From Bifidobacterium breve (GTDB lineage: Bacteria > Actinomycetota > Acidimicrobiia > Acidimicrobiales > Acidimicrobilacustridaceae): 64,000 nt of DNA. Shown here one piece after another: positions 57,413-64,000 of the stretch (positions within the stretch are counted from its first letter, which is position 1; every line of letters starts with the position of its first letter). The DNA is taken from positions 55,057 through 119,056 of the forward strand of contig CAMAQM010000004.1 in the NCBI GenBank assembly GCA_945860545.1. The letters run 5' to 3'. The notes under the pieces are model-generated. The model was not told the origin of the DNA and did no database searches. It saw nothing but the letters and a program-made list of their open reading frames with translations. Both the position numbers and the translations under genes were made by a program.

Positions 57413-58393
57413 GTGCCTTTCCCACAGCGTCGTCTGCGTCGCCTGCGCCGCACGCCGGCGTTGCGAGAACTCGTCGCCGAGACGCGTCTGTCCCCCCGTG
57501 ACCTCATCGCACCGCTGTTCGTACGTGAAGGCATTGACGCCCCCGTTGAGGTCCCGTCGCTGCCCGGGGTGCACCAGCACACCATTGCGTCCCTGCGTCG
57601 GGAGGTCGCCGAGTTGACGTCGTTGGGCGTCGGGGGAGTGGTGCTGTTCGGCGTTCCCGAGCAGCGTGACGCCGAGGGATCGGGGTGCTGGGCGCCTGAC
57701 GGCATCGCCCAGCGCGCCCTTCGTGCATTGCGTGACGACCACGGTGACGCGGTGGTACTCGTCGCCGACCTGTGTGTCGACGAGTACACCGACCACGGGC
57801 ACTGCGGCATCGTCGCCGTCGACGGCACGGTGGACAACGACGCCACCCTCGAGCTGTACCAGCGGGGGGCTCTCGCCCAAGCCGAGGCCGGCGCCGATCT
57901 CGTGGCACCCAGCGGCATGATGGACGGCCAGGTGGCGGCCATCCGCAGCGCCCTCGACGGCGCCGGGTACGAGACCACCGGCATCCTCGCCTACGCCGCC
58001 AAATACGCGTCCGCGCTCTACGGTCCGTTCCGTGACGCCGTCGACGTCTGCATCGCCGACGGGGGAGACCGCAAGGGGTACCAACAGGATCCTCGCAACG
58101 CCCGTGAGGCGCTCGTCGAGGTGGCCGAGGACGTCAGCGAGGGTGCCGACATTGTCATGGTGAAGCCGGCGCTCGCCTATCTCGATGTGGTTGCTGCGGT
58201 GCGCGCCGCGGTCGACGTACCGGTGGCGGCCTATCACGTGTCAGGGGAGTACGCCATGGTGCACGCTGCGGCCCAACGAGGCTGGATCGACGGGGACGCC
58301 GTCATGGAGGAGCACGTCCTCGCCATACGGCGTGCCGGGGCCGACCTGATACTGACCTACGCCGCCCGCGACCTCGCCGAGCGACTGCAGTGA
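57413..58393 (+). CDS. hemB: Delta-aminolevulinic acid dehydratase (porphobilinogen synthase)
   Basis: 326 residues. Active-site lysines are in 'GILAYAAKYASALYGPFRDA' and 'GADIVMVKPALAYLDVV'. The metal-site segment 'VLVADLCVDEYTDHGHCGI' has two Cys and a His (DLCxDxYTDHGHCG), fitting a zinc-type active site. N terminus 'RRLRRLRRTPALRELVAETRLSPRDLIAPLFVREG'. It joins two ALA into porphobilinogen. It overlaps hemL by GTGA. Confidence 0.95.
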   Translation: MPFPQRRLRRLRRTPALRELVAETRLSPRDLIAPLFVREGIDAPVEVPSLPGVHQHTIASLRREVAELTSLGVGGVVLFGVPEQRDAEGSGCWAPDGIAQRALRALRDDHGDAVVLVADLCVDEYTDHGHCGIVAVDGTVDNDATLELYQRGALAQAEAGADLVAPSGMMDGQVAAIRSALDGAGYETTGILAYAAKYASALYGPFRDAVDVCIADGGDRKGYQQDPRNAREALVEVAEDVSEGADIVMVKPALAYLDVVAAVRAAVDVPVAAYHVSGEYAMVHAAAQRGWIDGDAVMEEHVLAIRRAGADLILTYAARDLAERLQ

Positions 58394-59667
58394 CGGCGAC
58401 GGGGGACCGCACCAACCAGTCGCTCTTCGACCGGGCCTGTGAGGTCATCCCGGGCGGGGTGAACTCCCCGGTGCGCGCCTTTGGCGCGGTCGGGGGAACG
58501 CCGTACTTCGTCGACCGTGCCGAAGGCGCCCACGTCTGGGATGTCGAGAACACCCGCTACATCGACATGGTCCAGTCCTACGGTGCGGTGATCCTCGGTC
58601 ACGGTCACCCCGTCGTGGTCGACGCCGTGTCCACCGCCGCCGCTGATGGCACCTCATATGGGGCACCCACCGAGCGCGAGGTCCTTCTCGCCGAGGAGGT
58701 GTGCGCTCGAGTGCCGAGCGTCGAGCGTCTCCGCATGGTCTCGAGCGGAACCGAGGCGACCATGAGCGCCATGCGGGTCGCCCGCGGCTTCACCGGTCGT
58801 CGAAAGGTAGTGAAGTTCGCCGGCAACTACCACGGTCATTCCGACGCGCTGCTCGTCAGCGGCGGGACGGCCATGGCCACCCTCGGCATCCCTGGCTCGG
58901 CGGGGGTGACCGAACATGCCGTTGCCGACACGGTTGTCGCCCCGTACAACGTCGTTCCGGAACTCGACGAGGACGTGGCGTGTGTCATGGTCGAACCGGT
59001 CGCCGCCAACATGGGGCTCATCGGCCCTGCGCCCGGATTCCTCGAAGGTCTGCGCGACGCCTGTGACGAGGTGGGGGCACTGCTCGTGTTCGACGAGGTC
59101 ATCACCGGATTCCGGGTCGGCCGCAGCGGTGCCGAAGGACTCTTCGGGGTGCGTCCCGACCTGACCTGTTTCGGCAAGGTCATCGGTGGGGGGCTTCCCG
59201 TTGGTGCCTATGGCGGTCGGGCCGAGGTCATGGACACGGTCGCTCCCGTCGGCCCCGTCTACCAGGCAGGAACCCTGTCGGGGAACCCGCTGGCCACCGC
59301 CGCAGGTCTCGCCACACTCGCCATGCTCACCGACGACTTCTACAGCCAACTCGCCGGACGGGTGGCGTGTTTCGCCGCCGGCATGAACGAGGCATTTGAG
59401 CGCAGCGGTCTGGGGTGGCAGGTCCCCACGGTGGCGACCCTTTCAGGGATCTTCCCGGGGGTCGAACTGCCGGTCGACTACGCCGCAGCCACAGCGTGCG
59501 ACGAGCAGGGGTACGCAAGGTTCTTCCACGGCATGCTTCGTCGAGGTGTTGCTCTCGCCCCCGGGGCTTACGAGGTCATGTTCTGCGGCCTTGCGCACAC
59601 GGACGCATTGTTGGATCGAGTGATCGAAGCAACCGCTGAGTCGGCCGCAGAGGTCGTCTCAGGCTGA
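58390..59667 (+). CDS. hemL: Glutamate-1-semialdehyde 2,1-aminomutase
   Basis: 425 residues, PLP class III aminotransferase fold. 'VIPGGVNSPVRAFGAVGGTPYFVDRAEGAHVWDVE', 'RMVSSGTEATMSAMRVARGFTGRRKVVKFAGNYHGHSDALLV', 'LLVFDEVITGFRVG', and the PLP Lys in 'TCFGKVIGGGLPVGAYGGRAEVMD'. It converts glutamate-1-semialdehyde to ALA, confirming the C5 pathway together with hemA. GTG 58390 overlaps the hemB stop. Confidence 0.96.
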   Translation: MTATGDRTNQSLFDRACEVIPGGVNSPVRAFGAVGGTPYFVDRAEGAHVWDVENTRYIDMVQSYGAVILGHGHPVVVDAVSTAAADGTSYGAPTEREVLLAEEVCARVPSVERLRMVSSGTEATMSAMRVARGFTGRRKVVKFAGNYHGHSDALLVSGGTAMATLGIPGSAGVTEHAVADTVVAPYNVVPELDEDVACVMVEPVAANMGLIGPAPGFLEGLRDACDEVGALLVFDEVITGFRVGRSGAEGLFGVRPDLTCFGKVIGGGLPVGAYGGRAEVMDTVAPVGPVYQAGTLSGNPLATAAGLATLAMLTDDFYSQLAGRVACFAAGMNEAFERSGLGWQVPTVATLSGIFPGVELPVDYAAATACDEQGYARFFHGMLRRGVALAPGAYEVMFCGLAHTDALLDRVIEATAESAAEVVSG

Positions 59668-59675
59668 ACGGTCCC

Positions 59676-59691
59676 GTCCCCTGAAGGGGAC
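59676..59691. terminator. Hairpin between convergent hemL and cytochrome c genes
   Basis: GTCCCC-TGAA-GGGGAC, perfect 6 bp stem with a TGAA loop, 9 bases after the hemL stop. No T-tract. Confidence 0.55.
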
Positions 59692-59710
59692 AGCGTCGCC
59701 GTTGGGGTCG

Positions 59711-60535
59711 TCAGCCACCCATGGCGACGACAGGACCGGACTCTGTCGGGCCCGTGCTCGGGTTGAGCAGGTACCCGTCAGGGGCCAACAACAACTCGCC
59801 GTTCTCGTCAACGAGCTCGCCGGCGTCGTTGAGATACGGGTTGCCGTTGGCGTAGAGCAGTTCGCCCTCAGGCCCGATCTGTTCGGCAGGAACCATCTCT
59901 CCACTGATCGTCTCGCGTTCGTGACGGGTGACCGCAAGCAACTCCTCGGGGGTGAGGGTGCCAAGGAACGCCGGCATGTTGCCGTACGAGCCGCCGATGT
60001 GCTGGCCGCCTGGACGATCGGGGTTGCCGTAGGGCTTGCCCTGGAATCCTGCGGTCCCCACAGCGATGAACTGGAGCTGGTCAGCAATTGCCGGGAAGGT
60101 CAGCAGGACCTCGCCGTTGTTGAGCTGTCGGCCGGCACCGCCACCACCGCCGGCACCGTGGCAACCAGCGCACTGCTGGTACACGGTGGCGCCGAGCGCC
60201 AACTGGCCCTCGGCTTCAACCTCGGGTTCGGACAGCGACCCGGCATACAGGAAGGCCCACAGGGGGAGAAACGCCACGACGGGAAGCACCCACACGGGTA
60301 CCCGCTTGCGTCGGAGGGACGCCTCGACGTAGGGCGGAACAGGCTCTGGCGCTGCGACGGCTGCCGGTTCCGACTTCGCTGCCGCTGCAGGTGCGGTCTT
60401 CTCGACCGCGGCCGACTCGGTGGCCGCTGGCGCTGCGCTTGAGGTCTCGGCAGGGGCAGCGTCACCGCCGCCGAGTCCCAGGGCTGCCCGCCGCTGGCGG
60501 GAGCGCTCGAGAAGGTGTTCGGGGACCTCAGTCAA
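59711..60535 (-). CDS. Membrane-anchored cytochrome c, likely bc-complex subunit
   Basis: 274 residues. The N-terminal cytoplasmic ~75 residues begin 'MTEVPEHLLERSRQRRAALGLGG' and are Ala/Glu/Pro-rich; one membrane anchor follows ('VPVWVLPVVAFLPLWAFLYAG'), then a mono-haem cytochrome c domain with CAGCH in 'GATVYQQCAGCHGAGGGGG' and a distal Met in 'GGSYGNMPAFLGTLTPEELLAVTRH'. The C-terminal ~60 residues are an acidic extension ('DENGELLLAPDGYLLNP'). It is divergent from the bc operon and probably replaces the QcrC/cytochrome c1 role. TTG start with GGAGG 7 bases upstream. Confidence 0.88.
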   Translation of the reverse strand: MTEVPEHLLERSRQRRAALGLGGGDAAPAETSSAAPAATESAAVEKTAPAAAAKSEPAAVAAPEPVPPYVEASLRRKRVPVWVLPVVAFLPLWAFLYAGSLSEPEVEAEGQLALGATVYQQCAGCHGAGGGGGAGRQLNNGEVLLTFPAIADQLQFIAVGTAGFQGKPYGNPDRPGGQHIGGSYGNMPAFLGTLTPEELLAVTRHERETISGEMVPAEQIGPEGELLYANGNPYLNDAGELVDENGELLLAPDGYLLNPSTGPTESGPVVAMGG

Positions 60536-60600
60536 CGCAAGCCTCCGTCGGGGGGACTGTGAACATCAGGAATGTGAGCAGTGGACTCGGTGCGTGTCTC

Positions 60601-60855
60601 TCACCGAATGCCTCTGACTCTAGGACGCTCCAACCATAGGCCGCGCCATCCGGCTCCGACCAAGTCTCCGGCGAGTTCCATCGTGCGTCCCGTGCCCCGA
60701 CGCGCTGAGGTCACGAGGGTGTCGATGGCGTGCGGGGCGCCGGCCCGACGTGCTCCCAGATCGAGGCGCGCCGAGGTGCCGATGGTCAGCGATGTGACGA
60801 TGCCCTGACGATCATCGTCCGATGTGCTGCCCCGCTTCGGAGCGTGATAAACCAT
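60601..60855 (-). CDS. Possible small protein, function unknown
   Basis: 84 residues: 'MVYHAPKRGSTSDDDRQGIV' then 'TSLTIGTSARLDLGARRAGA' and 'PHAIDTLVTSARRGTGRTMELAGDLV', ending in an Arg-rich tail. ATG 60855 has AAGGG 6 bases upstream, and the first ~70 codons have the high GC third-position use of real genes here. There are no motifs and no known family. It sits between cytochrome c and the bc operon on the cytochrome c strand. It may be only non-coding sequence with chance bias. Confidence 0.35.
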   Translation of the reverse strand: MVYHAPKRGSTSDDDRQGIVTSLTIGTSARLDLGARRAGAPHAIDTLVTSARRGTGRTMELAGDLVGAGWRGLWLERPRVRGIR

Positions 60856-60901
60856 CGGTTGCCCTTCATCTCCGGTCGCACCAAGTGACCGGCTCGATGG
60901 G
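60856..60901. other. Remaining non-coding part of the cytochrome c / bc-operon intergenic region
   Basis: If the small ORF at 60601-60855 is not real, the whole 60536-60948 region is a ~413-base regulatory zone. It holds the bc promoter at its right end and a TGTGAA half site at 60558-60563. Confidence 0.4.
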
Positions 60902-60907
60902 TAGTAT
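60902..60907 (+). promoter_or_regulatory. -10 box TAGTAT of the bc-complex operon
   Basis: TAGTAT fits the TANNNT consensus best of all boxes here. Predicted start near 60914, leaving a ~35-base leader with a GAAAGGGG ribosome site (60931-60938). Confidence 0.55.
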
Positions 60908-60922
60908 GTGAAGGCCTTCACG
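60907..60922. promoter_or_regulatory. Rex operator over the bc-operon transcription start
   Basis: TGTGAAGGCCTTCACG matches the actinobacterial Rex operator TGTGAA-N4-TTCACA at 11 of 12 defined bases, with a fully symmetric GTGAAGGCCTTCAC core. It overlaps the last base of the -10 box and the predicted start, an ideal repression site. The rex gene is at 46400. Confidence 0.7.
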
Positions 60923-60948
60923 AACAGTTCAGAAAGGGGTGCCGAGCG

Positions 60949-61413
60949 GTGGTTGCGTTCATCAGCACGCTGGTGGTCCTTGCCCTTGGCATCGCGCTCG
61001 GGGCCTTCTTCGCCAAGCGTCGTCCGATCGGTACGCCGCTGTCCTGGGGCGAAGCCATGGCGGCAGCAACGTTCGTGTTCTTCATGATCTTCTGGGCCTA
61101 TGGCGTCATCCCCCACTTCTTCCTGCAGTGGTCGGACAACGAGCTCAACTGGCGCCCTGATGTGGCGCTCTACCAGTACGAGTGGGTCGGCGGTCTCACG
61201 CTCGGTTTCTTTGAGCCACAGTCCCTGGGCGGTTGGTTCCCCTTCGACATCAACATGCAGCACCTTCGCGACCTGATCGTGGTCACGATCTACGCCGTCC
61301 TTCTCGGCTTGAACATCTACCTGTGGGCCTGGTGGCAGAAGCGAGGGACGTCCGAGGCTTCGACCGAGGTGGTGACGTCCGACTTCGGGCGCCCGCTGGT
61401 GAGGAAGGGCTGA
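60949..61413 (+). CDS. Membrane protein of the bc operon, function unknown
   Basis: 154 residues, three membrane segments (about 2-22, 36-58 and 105-127). Conserved-looking features: 'GVIPHFFLQWSDNELNWRPD' after segment two and 'WWQKRGTSEASTEVVTSDFGRPLVRKG' at the end. No cofactor-binding motifs besides a few His/Cys-free loops. As first gene of the operon it is probably a structural or assembly subunit of the complex; I know no named family. GTG 60949 has GAAAGGGG 10 bases upstream. Confidence 0.8.
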   Translation: MVAFISTLVVLALGIALGAFFAKRRPIGTPLSWGEAMAAATFVFFMIFWAYGVIPHFFLQWSDNELNWRPDVALYQYEWVGGLTLGFFEPQSLGGWFPFDINMQHLRDLIVVTIYAVLLGLNIYLWAWWQKRGTSEASTEVVTSDFGRPLVRKG

Positions 61414-61417
61414 CGCC

Positions 61418-61834
61418 GTGGGTGCCACTGACGCCAACCCTCCAATGCCTGAGTTCCGGGCTGATTACGTCCTGCAGGAAGTGGACGCCGAATGGCTGTC
61501 CAAGGCGGTCAAGCCCAAGCAGTTCATTCACATCGACCAGTCCGAGTGCATCATGTGCGAGGGCTGCGTGGATATCTGCCCGTGGAAGTGCATCCACATG
61601 GTGGCCACCGACGCCATTGCGGAGGCCACCAACACCGAACTCCCCGGGGCTGACCCCAAGGATCACGTGGCGTTCATCATCGACGACGACGTCTGCACCC
61701 GCTGTGCGCTGTGCGTCGACCGGTGCCCGACCGGCGTGATCATCATGGGCAAGGTAGGTGCTGCTCCCGCAACAGGGGATGCGCACCAGCGCACCAACTC
61801 ACACGGCTATGGCTACGGAATGAGGCTCGCGTGA
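61418..61834 (+). CDS. 2[4Fe-4S] ferredoxin-type subunit in the bc operon
   Basis: 138 residues. Two complete CxxCxxCxxxCP motifs: 'CIMCEGCVDICP' and 'CTRCALCVDRCP', separated by ~55 residues, a longer spacing than in small bacterial ferredoxins and with an acidic insert between them. An N-terminal ~45-residue region ('MPEFRADYVLQEVDAEWLSKAVKPKQFIHIDQSE') could dock to a partner; the C terminus is Gly/His-rich. There is no signal peptide, so it is cytoplasmic-side. It starts 4 bases after the membrane protein. An iron-sulfur carrier inside a bc operon is unusual. Confidence 0.9.
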   Translation: MGATDANPPMPEFRADYVLQEVDAEWLSKAVKPKQFIHIDQSECIMCEGCVDICPWKCIHMVATDAIAEATNTELPGADPKDHVAFIIDDDVCTRCALCVDRCPTGVIIMGKVGAAPATGDAHQRTNSHGYGYGMRLA

Positions 61835-61887
61835 GCGCCGTCGCCGTCACATCGTCCACTCCAAGCGTTCCAAGGGAGCAGTAGAGC

Positions 61888-62667
61888 GTGGCCAAGACCA
61901 TGGAACCGGGCAACAAGCTCGGTCAGAAGATGAGTGAACTCACCGAGAAGGTCCAGGGCTCGCAGGCCTGGAGCTCAATCTTCCGGCCCGGATCAGTGTT
62001 CCGGAAGGGCTACACCGACAGCCCGAGGAACCGTTCATACGTCGTGATGAACAGCGTGCTGTACCACCTCCACCCCGTGAAGGTGAAGCGTCACGCCGTC
62101 AAGGTCAGTTACACCCTGTGCCTCGGCGGTCTCAGTTTCTTCCTGTTCATCCTGTTGACCGTGACCGGCATCTTCCTGATGTTCTTCTACCGGCCCACCG
62201 CCGCGCAGGCGTGGGACGACATGTACGCCCTGCAGGCGTCAGTGACCTTCGGCCTGTTGGTCCGCAACATGCATCGATGGGCGGCGCACCTCATGGTGCT
62301 CGCCGTGTTCCTTCACATGGCCCGGGTCTTCTACCACGGGGCGTACAAGCCGCCCCGGGAGTTCAACTGGGTGATCGGCGTGATCTTGCTGACCCTGACA
62401 CTGCTGCTGTCGTTCACCGGGTACCTGCTCCCGTGGGACCAGTTGGCACTGTGGGCGGTGACGGTGGGCACCAACATGATGGGATTCACCCCGGTATTCG
62501 GCAACCAAGTCAGATTCGTCCTACTGGGCGGATCCGAGATCGGTACCGACACGTTGCTGAGGTGGTACGTGCTGCACGTGCTCTTCGTACCGTTTGTGAC
62601 CGTCATCTTCTTGGCCATCCACTTCTGGCGGGTGCGTAAGGACGGCGGCATCTCCGGGCCGCTGTAG
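61888..62667 (+). CDS. qcrB: Cytochrome b, N-terminal haem-binding half
   Basis: 259 residues, four core membrane helices. Two pairs of haem-ligand His: 'RNMHRWAAHLMVLAVFLHMARVFYHGAY' in helix B and 'RWYVLHVLFVPFVTVIFLAIHFWRVRKDGG' in helix D, plus the b-type loop 'FTGYLLPWDQLALWAVTVGTNM'. It ends after helix D, so this is the split b6-type half; the C-terminal half is the next gene. The N-terminal ~70 residues are a long cytoplasmic extension. Confidence 0.93.
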   Translation: MAKTMEPGNKLGQKMSELTEKVQGSQAWSSIFRPGSVFRKGYTDSPRNRSYVVMNSVLYHLHPVKVKRHAVKVSYTLCLGGLSFFLFILLTVTGIFLMFFYRPTAAQAWDDMYALQASVTFGLLVRNMHRWAAHLMVLAVFLHMARVFYHGAYKPPREFNWVIGVILLTLTLLLSFTGYLLPWDQLALWAVTVGTNMMGFTPVFGNQVRFVLLGGSEIGTDTLLRWYVLHVLFVPFVTVIFLAIHFWRVRKDGGISGPL

Positions 62668-62733
62668 GCCCTTTTCAGGCAACAACTTCAGGTTCACCAC
62701 AGGTATCGAGACACCAGAGACGCAGAGGACGAC

Positions 62734-63537
62734 ATGGCAGAGATCCCCGAGCATCTCCGCAAGCGGGCGGAGGAGGCACGCAAGAAGGCCGAGGCGAAGA
62801 AGGCTGCCGAGGCCGGCGAAGTCGCTGCAGCCCCCGCCGAGAGCGGTGCCGACGCGGACGCACCCGCGGCCGGCGACAGCAAGATCCCTGCGCACCTGCT
62901 CGAGCGCTCGAAGGCCGCAAAGGCGGCGAAGGCCGCCAAGGAGTCCGCCGGCGCCGGAGGCGAACTCGTCGGTGCCGGCGTCGGATCGGCGGCCGCTGCG
63001 GTCGCATCCGCTGCGCCGCCACCCGCCGCTGCCGGGCCTGCGGGCCACACCCAGCGTCTGCTCACCGTGGTCAAGGCAGGCTCGATCCAGGACGTCAAGG
63101 CAGCGCCGGTGGACAAGGTGCACGTCTGGCCGCACCTGCTCGCCGTCGAGTTCGTGTCCGCACTGGCCGTGCTGGCCTTCACCCTGATCTTCTCGATCTT
63201 TGTAAATGCCCCTCTGCTCGCCGTGGCCAACATCAACCAGACACCGAACCCGTCCAAGGCCCCGTGGTACTTCCTGGGCCTGCAGGAACTACTCACCATG
63301 TTCCACCCCATGGTCGCCGGTGTGACCATCCCCGGAATCGGTATCTTCCTTCTGATCCTCGCCCCCTACATCGACCGGAACCCCTCAAACAAGCCTGAGG
63401 ACCGCAAGTTCGCCATCGCCCTATTCACTGTCCAGATGATGTTCTGGGCGGTGCTGACCATCATCAGTTCGTTCTTCCGGGGGCCGGGATACAACTTCAT
63501 CCTGCCTTGGAACGACGGCCTGTTCTTCGAACTCTGA
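62734..63537 (+). CDS. Cytochrome b C-terminal half (subunit-IV-like) with repeated N-terminal motif
   Basis: 267 residues. The N-terminal ~135 residues are soluble, Ala/Lys/Glu-rich, and contain two copies of a motif, 'EIPEHLRKRAEEARKKAEAKK' and 'KIPAHLLERSKAAKAAKAAKE'. Three membrane helices follow, with the Qo-site equivalent of PEWY in 'SKAPWYFLGLQELLTMFHPM' (APWY). The C-terminal segments are 'IGIFLLILAPYID' and 'ALFTVQMMFWAVLTIISSF'. It completes the split cytochrome b. Confidence 0.88.
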   Translation: MAEIPEHLRKRAEEARKKAEAKKAAEAGEVAAAPAESGADADAPAAGDSKIPAHLLERSKAAKAAKAAKESAGAGGELVGAGVGSAAAAVASAAPPPAAAGPAGHTQRLLTVVKAGSIQDVKAAPVDKVHVWPHLLAVEFVSALAVLAFTLIFSIFVNAPLLAVANINQTPNPSKAPWYFLGLQELLTMFHPMVAGVTIPGIGIFLLILAPYIDRNPSNKPEDRKFAIALFTVQMMFWAVLTIISSFFRGPGYNFILPWNDGLFFEL

Positions 63538-63552
63538 CCTGAGGAGACCACC

Positions 63553-64000
63553 ATGAACCCCCTCGTGATCCTCATCCCCGTGCTGATCGTGCTCGGCATC
63601 GTCGTGCTCGTGGCATCGGCCCGACGGCGTGACACCGGTGACGCCATCGGCCTGCTCGCCCGCGAGACGGTCAAGCGCGACCGGGGGGAACCGACGACCC
63701 TCCTTGAGGGCGACGACACGGTCGACGCCCGCGACGTCGAGCGTTCGGCCGTGCTCGCACGCGTTGGTGGTGGCGAAGTCGCCACCCGCGACGACGCGGC
63801 ACCTGCGGTGTTCGTCCCACCGGACCCCGAGCAGGTCGGGGTCTCCCGCCGCCAGTTCTTCAACCGCAGTATCATCGCCTTTTTCATCCTTGGCATCTCC
63901 GGCTTCGGTGCTGCGGTGATCGGCATGTTGTGGCCACGACCCACCGAAGGCTTCGGGGCCAAGATCAAGCTTGGGTCGGTCGCCGAGGTGAAGGACCAGA
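63553..64000 (+). CDS. Rieske iron-sulfur protein, partial (3' end outside window)
   Basis: First ~149 residues. Order seen: N-terminal membrane segment ('VILIPVLIVLGIVVLVA'), a ~85-residue hydrophilic region, then 'SRRQFFNRSIIAFFILGISGFGAAVIGMLW', a Tat-like twin-arginine membrane anchor, followed by 'GFGAKIKLGSVAEVKD', the usual start of the Rieske fold. The CTHxGC and CPCHGS motifs would lie past the window. Two N-terminal membrane segments instead of one are typical of actinobacterial QcrA. ATG 63553 has GAGGAG upstream. Confidence 0.85.
   Translation, partial: MNPLVILIPVLIVLGIVVLVASARRRDTGDAIGLLARETVKRDRGEPTTLLEGDDTVDARDVERSAVLARVGGGEVATRDDAAPAVFVPPDPEQVGVSRRQFFNRSIIAFFILGISGFGAAVIGMLWPRPTEGFGAKIKLGSVAEVKDQ

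Noticed and set aside
60558..60578. TGTGAA and TGTGAG direct copies upstream of cytochrome c as a second Rex or CRP site
   Set aside because: The copies are direct, not inverted, and the required TTCACA half at the right spacing is absent.
60856..61437. N-terminal extension of the minus-strand frame at 60601 across the bc operon
   Set aside because: It is antisense to the conserved membrane subunit gene and its sequence there is low-complexity shadow.

Overview
The window is 64 kb of high-GC, gene-dense bacterial DNA with GTG and TTG starts alongside ATG. Two WhiB proteins, an MshA-type mycothiol glycosyltransferase with its YbjN neighbour, a DevR/DevS pair, a Rex-hemA-hemC block, an SCO1/CtaG module and a cytochrome bc complex with a split cytochrome b all point to Actinomycetota. 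I infer the class Acidimicrobiia from the overall gene mix; there is no 16S gene here to prove it. No phage, insertion sequence, CRISPR array or rRNA was found. One tRNA (Lys, anticodon UUU) is present.

Layout. 1-8 kb: end of an ArsA-like ATPase, NfeD/SppA-like protein, WhiB, FxsA, MBL hydrolase, aldehyde dehydrogenase, orn and dut, a degenerate GHKL protein and an SDR. 8-15.7 kb: a DevR/DosR-type dormancy island (PNPOx-like protein, divergent devS and devR, amidase, CtpE-like P-type ATPase, universal stress protein, and a Cys-rich protein of unknown function) with DevR-box-like palindromes. 15.8-19.2 kb: a tightly overlapping copper/oxidase assembly operon (SCO1, PCuAC, CtaG, DsbB-like, TlpA-like), followed by a second stress protein with its own DevR-like box. 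19.7-25.4 kb: MacB-like ABC exporter, GDPD, ArfB, DUF2332. 25.4-30.1 kb: an OmpR/HK two-component system divergent from an operon of an Asp-rich secreted protein, a small membrane protein, ApbE and a ferric-reductase-like membrane protein. 30.2-35.6 kb: DUF4234, fatty-acid hydroxylase, tRNA-Lys with a degraded tRNA 3' fragment nearby, a LOG-family pseudogene, isocitrate dehydrogenase and SelO. 35.6-46.3 kb: QueD, ABC1 kinase, phosphatase, MoaD-like protein, XRE regulator, MshA, YbjN, MFS, ProC, SAM hydrolase, a 29-residue membrane peptide and an acyl-CoA ligase. 46.4-59.7 kb: haem genes in two blocks (rex-hemA-hemC and hemD-hemB-hemL). Between them lie a carotenoid glycosyl/acyltransferase pair, a diguanylate cyclase, a dehydrogenase-like pseudoenzyme, photolyase, WhiB and a CarH-type B12 photoreceptor repressor. 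59.7-64 kb: a cytochrome c gene divergent from a bc-complex operon that also encodes a 2[4Fe-4S] ferredoxin and an unknown membrane subunit; the Rieske gene runs off the end.

Three regulatory themes run through the window. First, about twenty genes have a TANNNT box ending 6-9 bases before the start codon, the layout of leaderless mRNAs. Second, Rex-type operators lie upstream of rex and over the predicted transcription start of the bc operon, linking NADH/NAD redox state, haem synthesis and respiration. Third, DevR-type palindromes mark the dormancy island. The least expected features are the light/B12/carotenoid cassette inside the haem cluster, the ferredoxin inside the bc operon, and a repeated short 'PxHLxxR' motif at the N termini of two bc-complex proteins.
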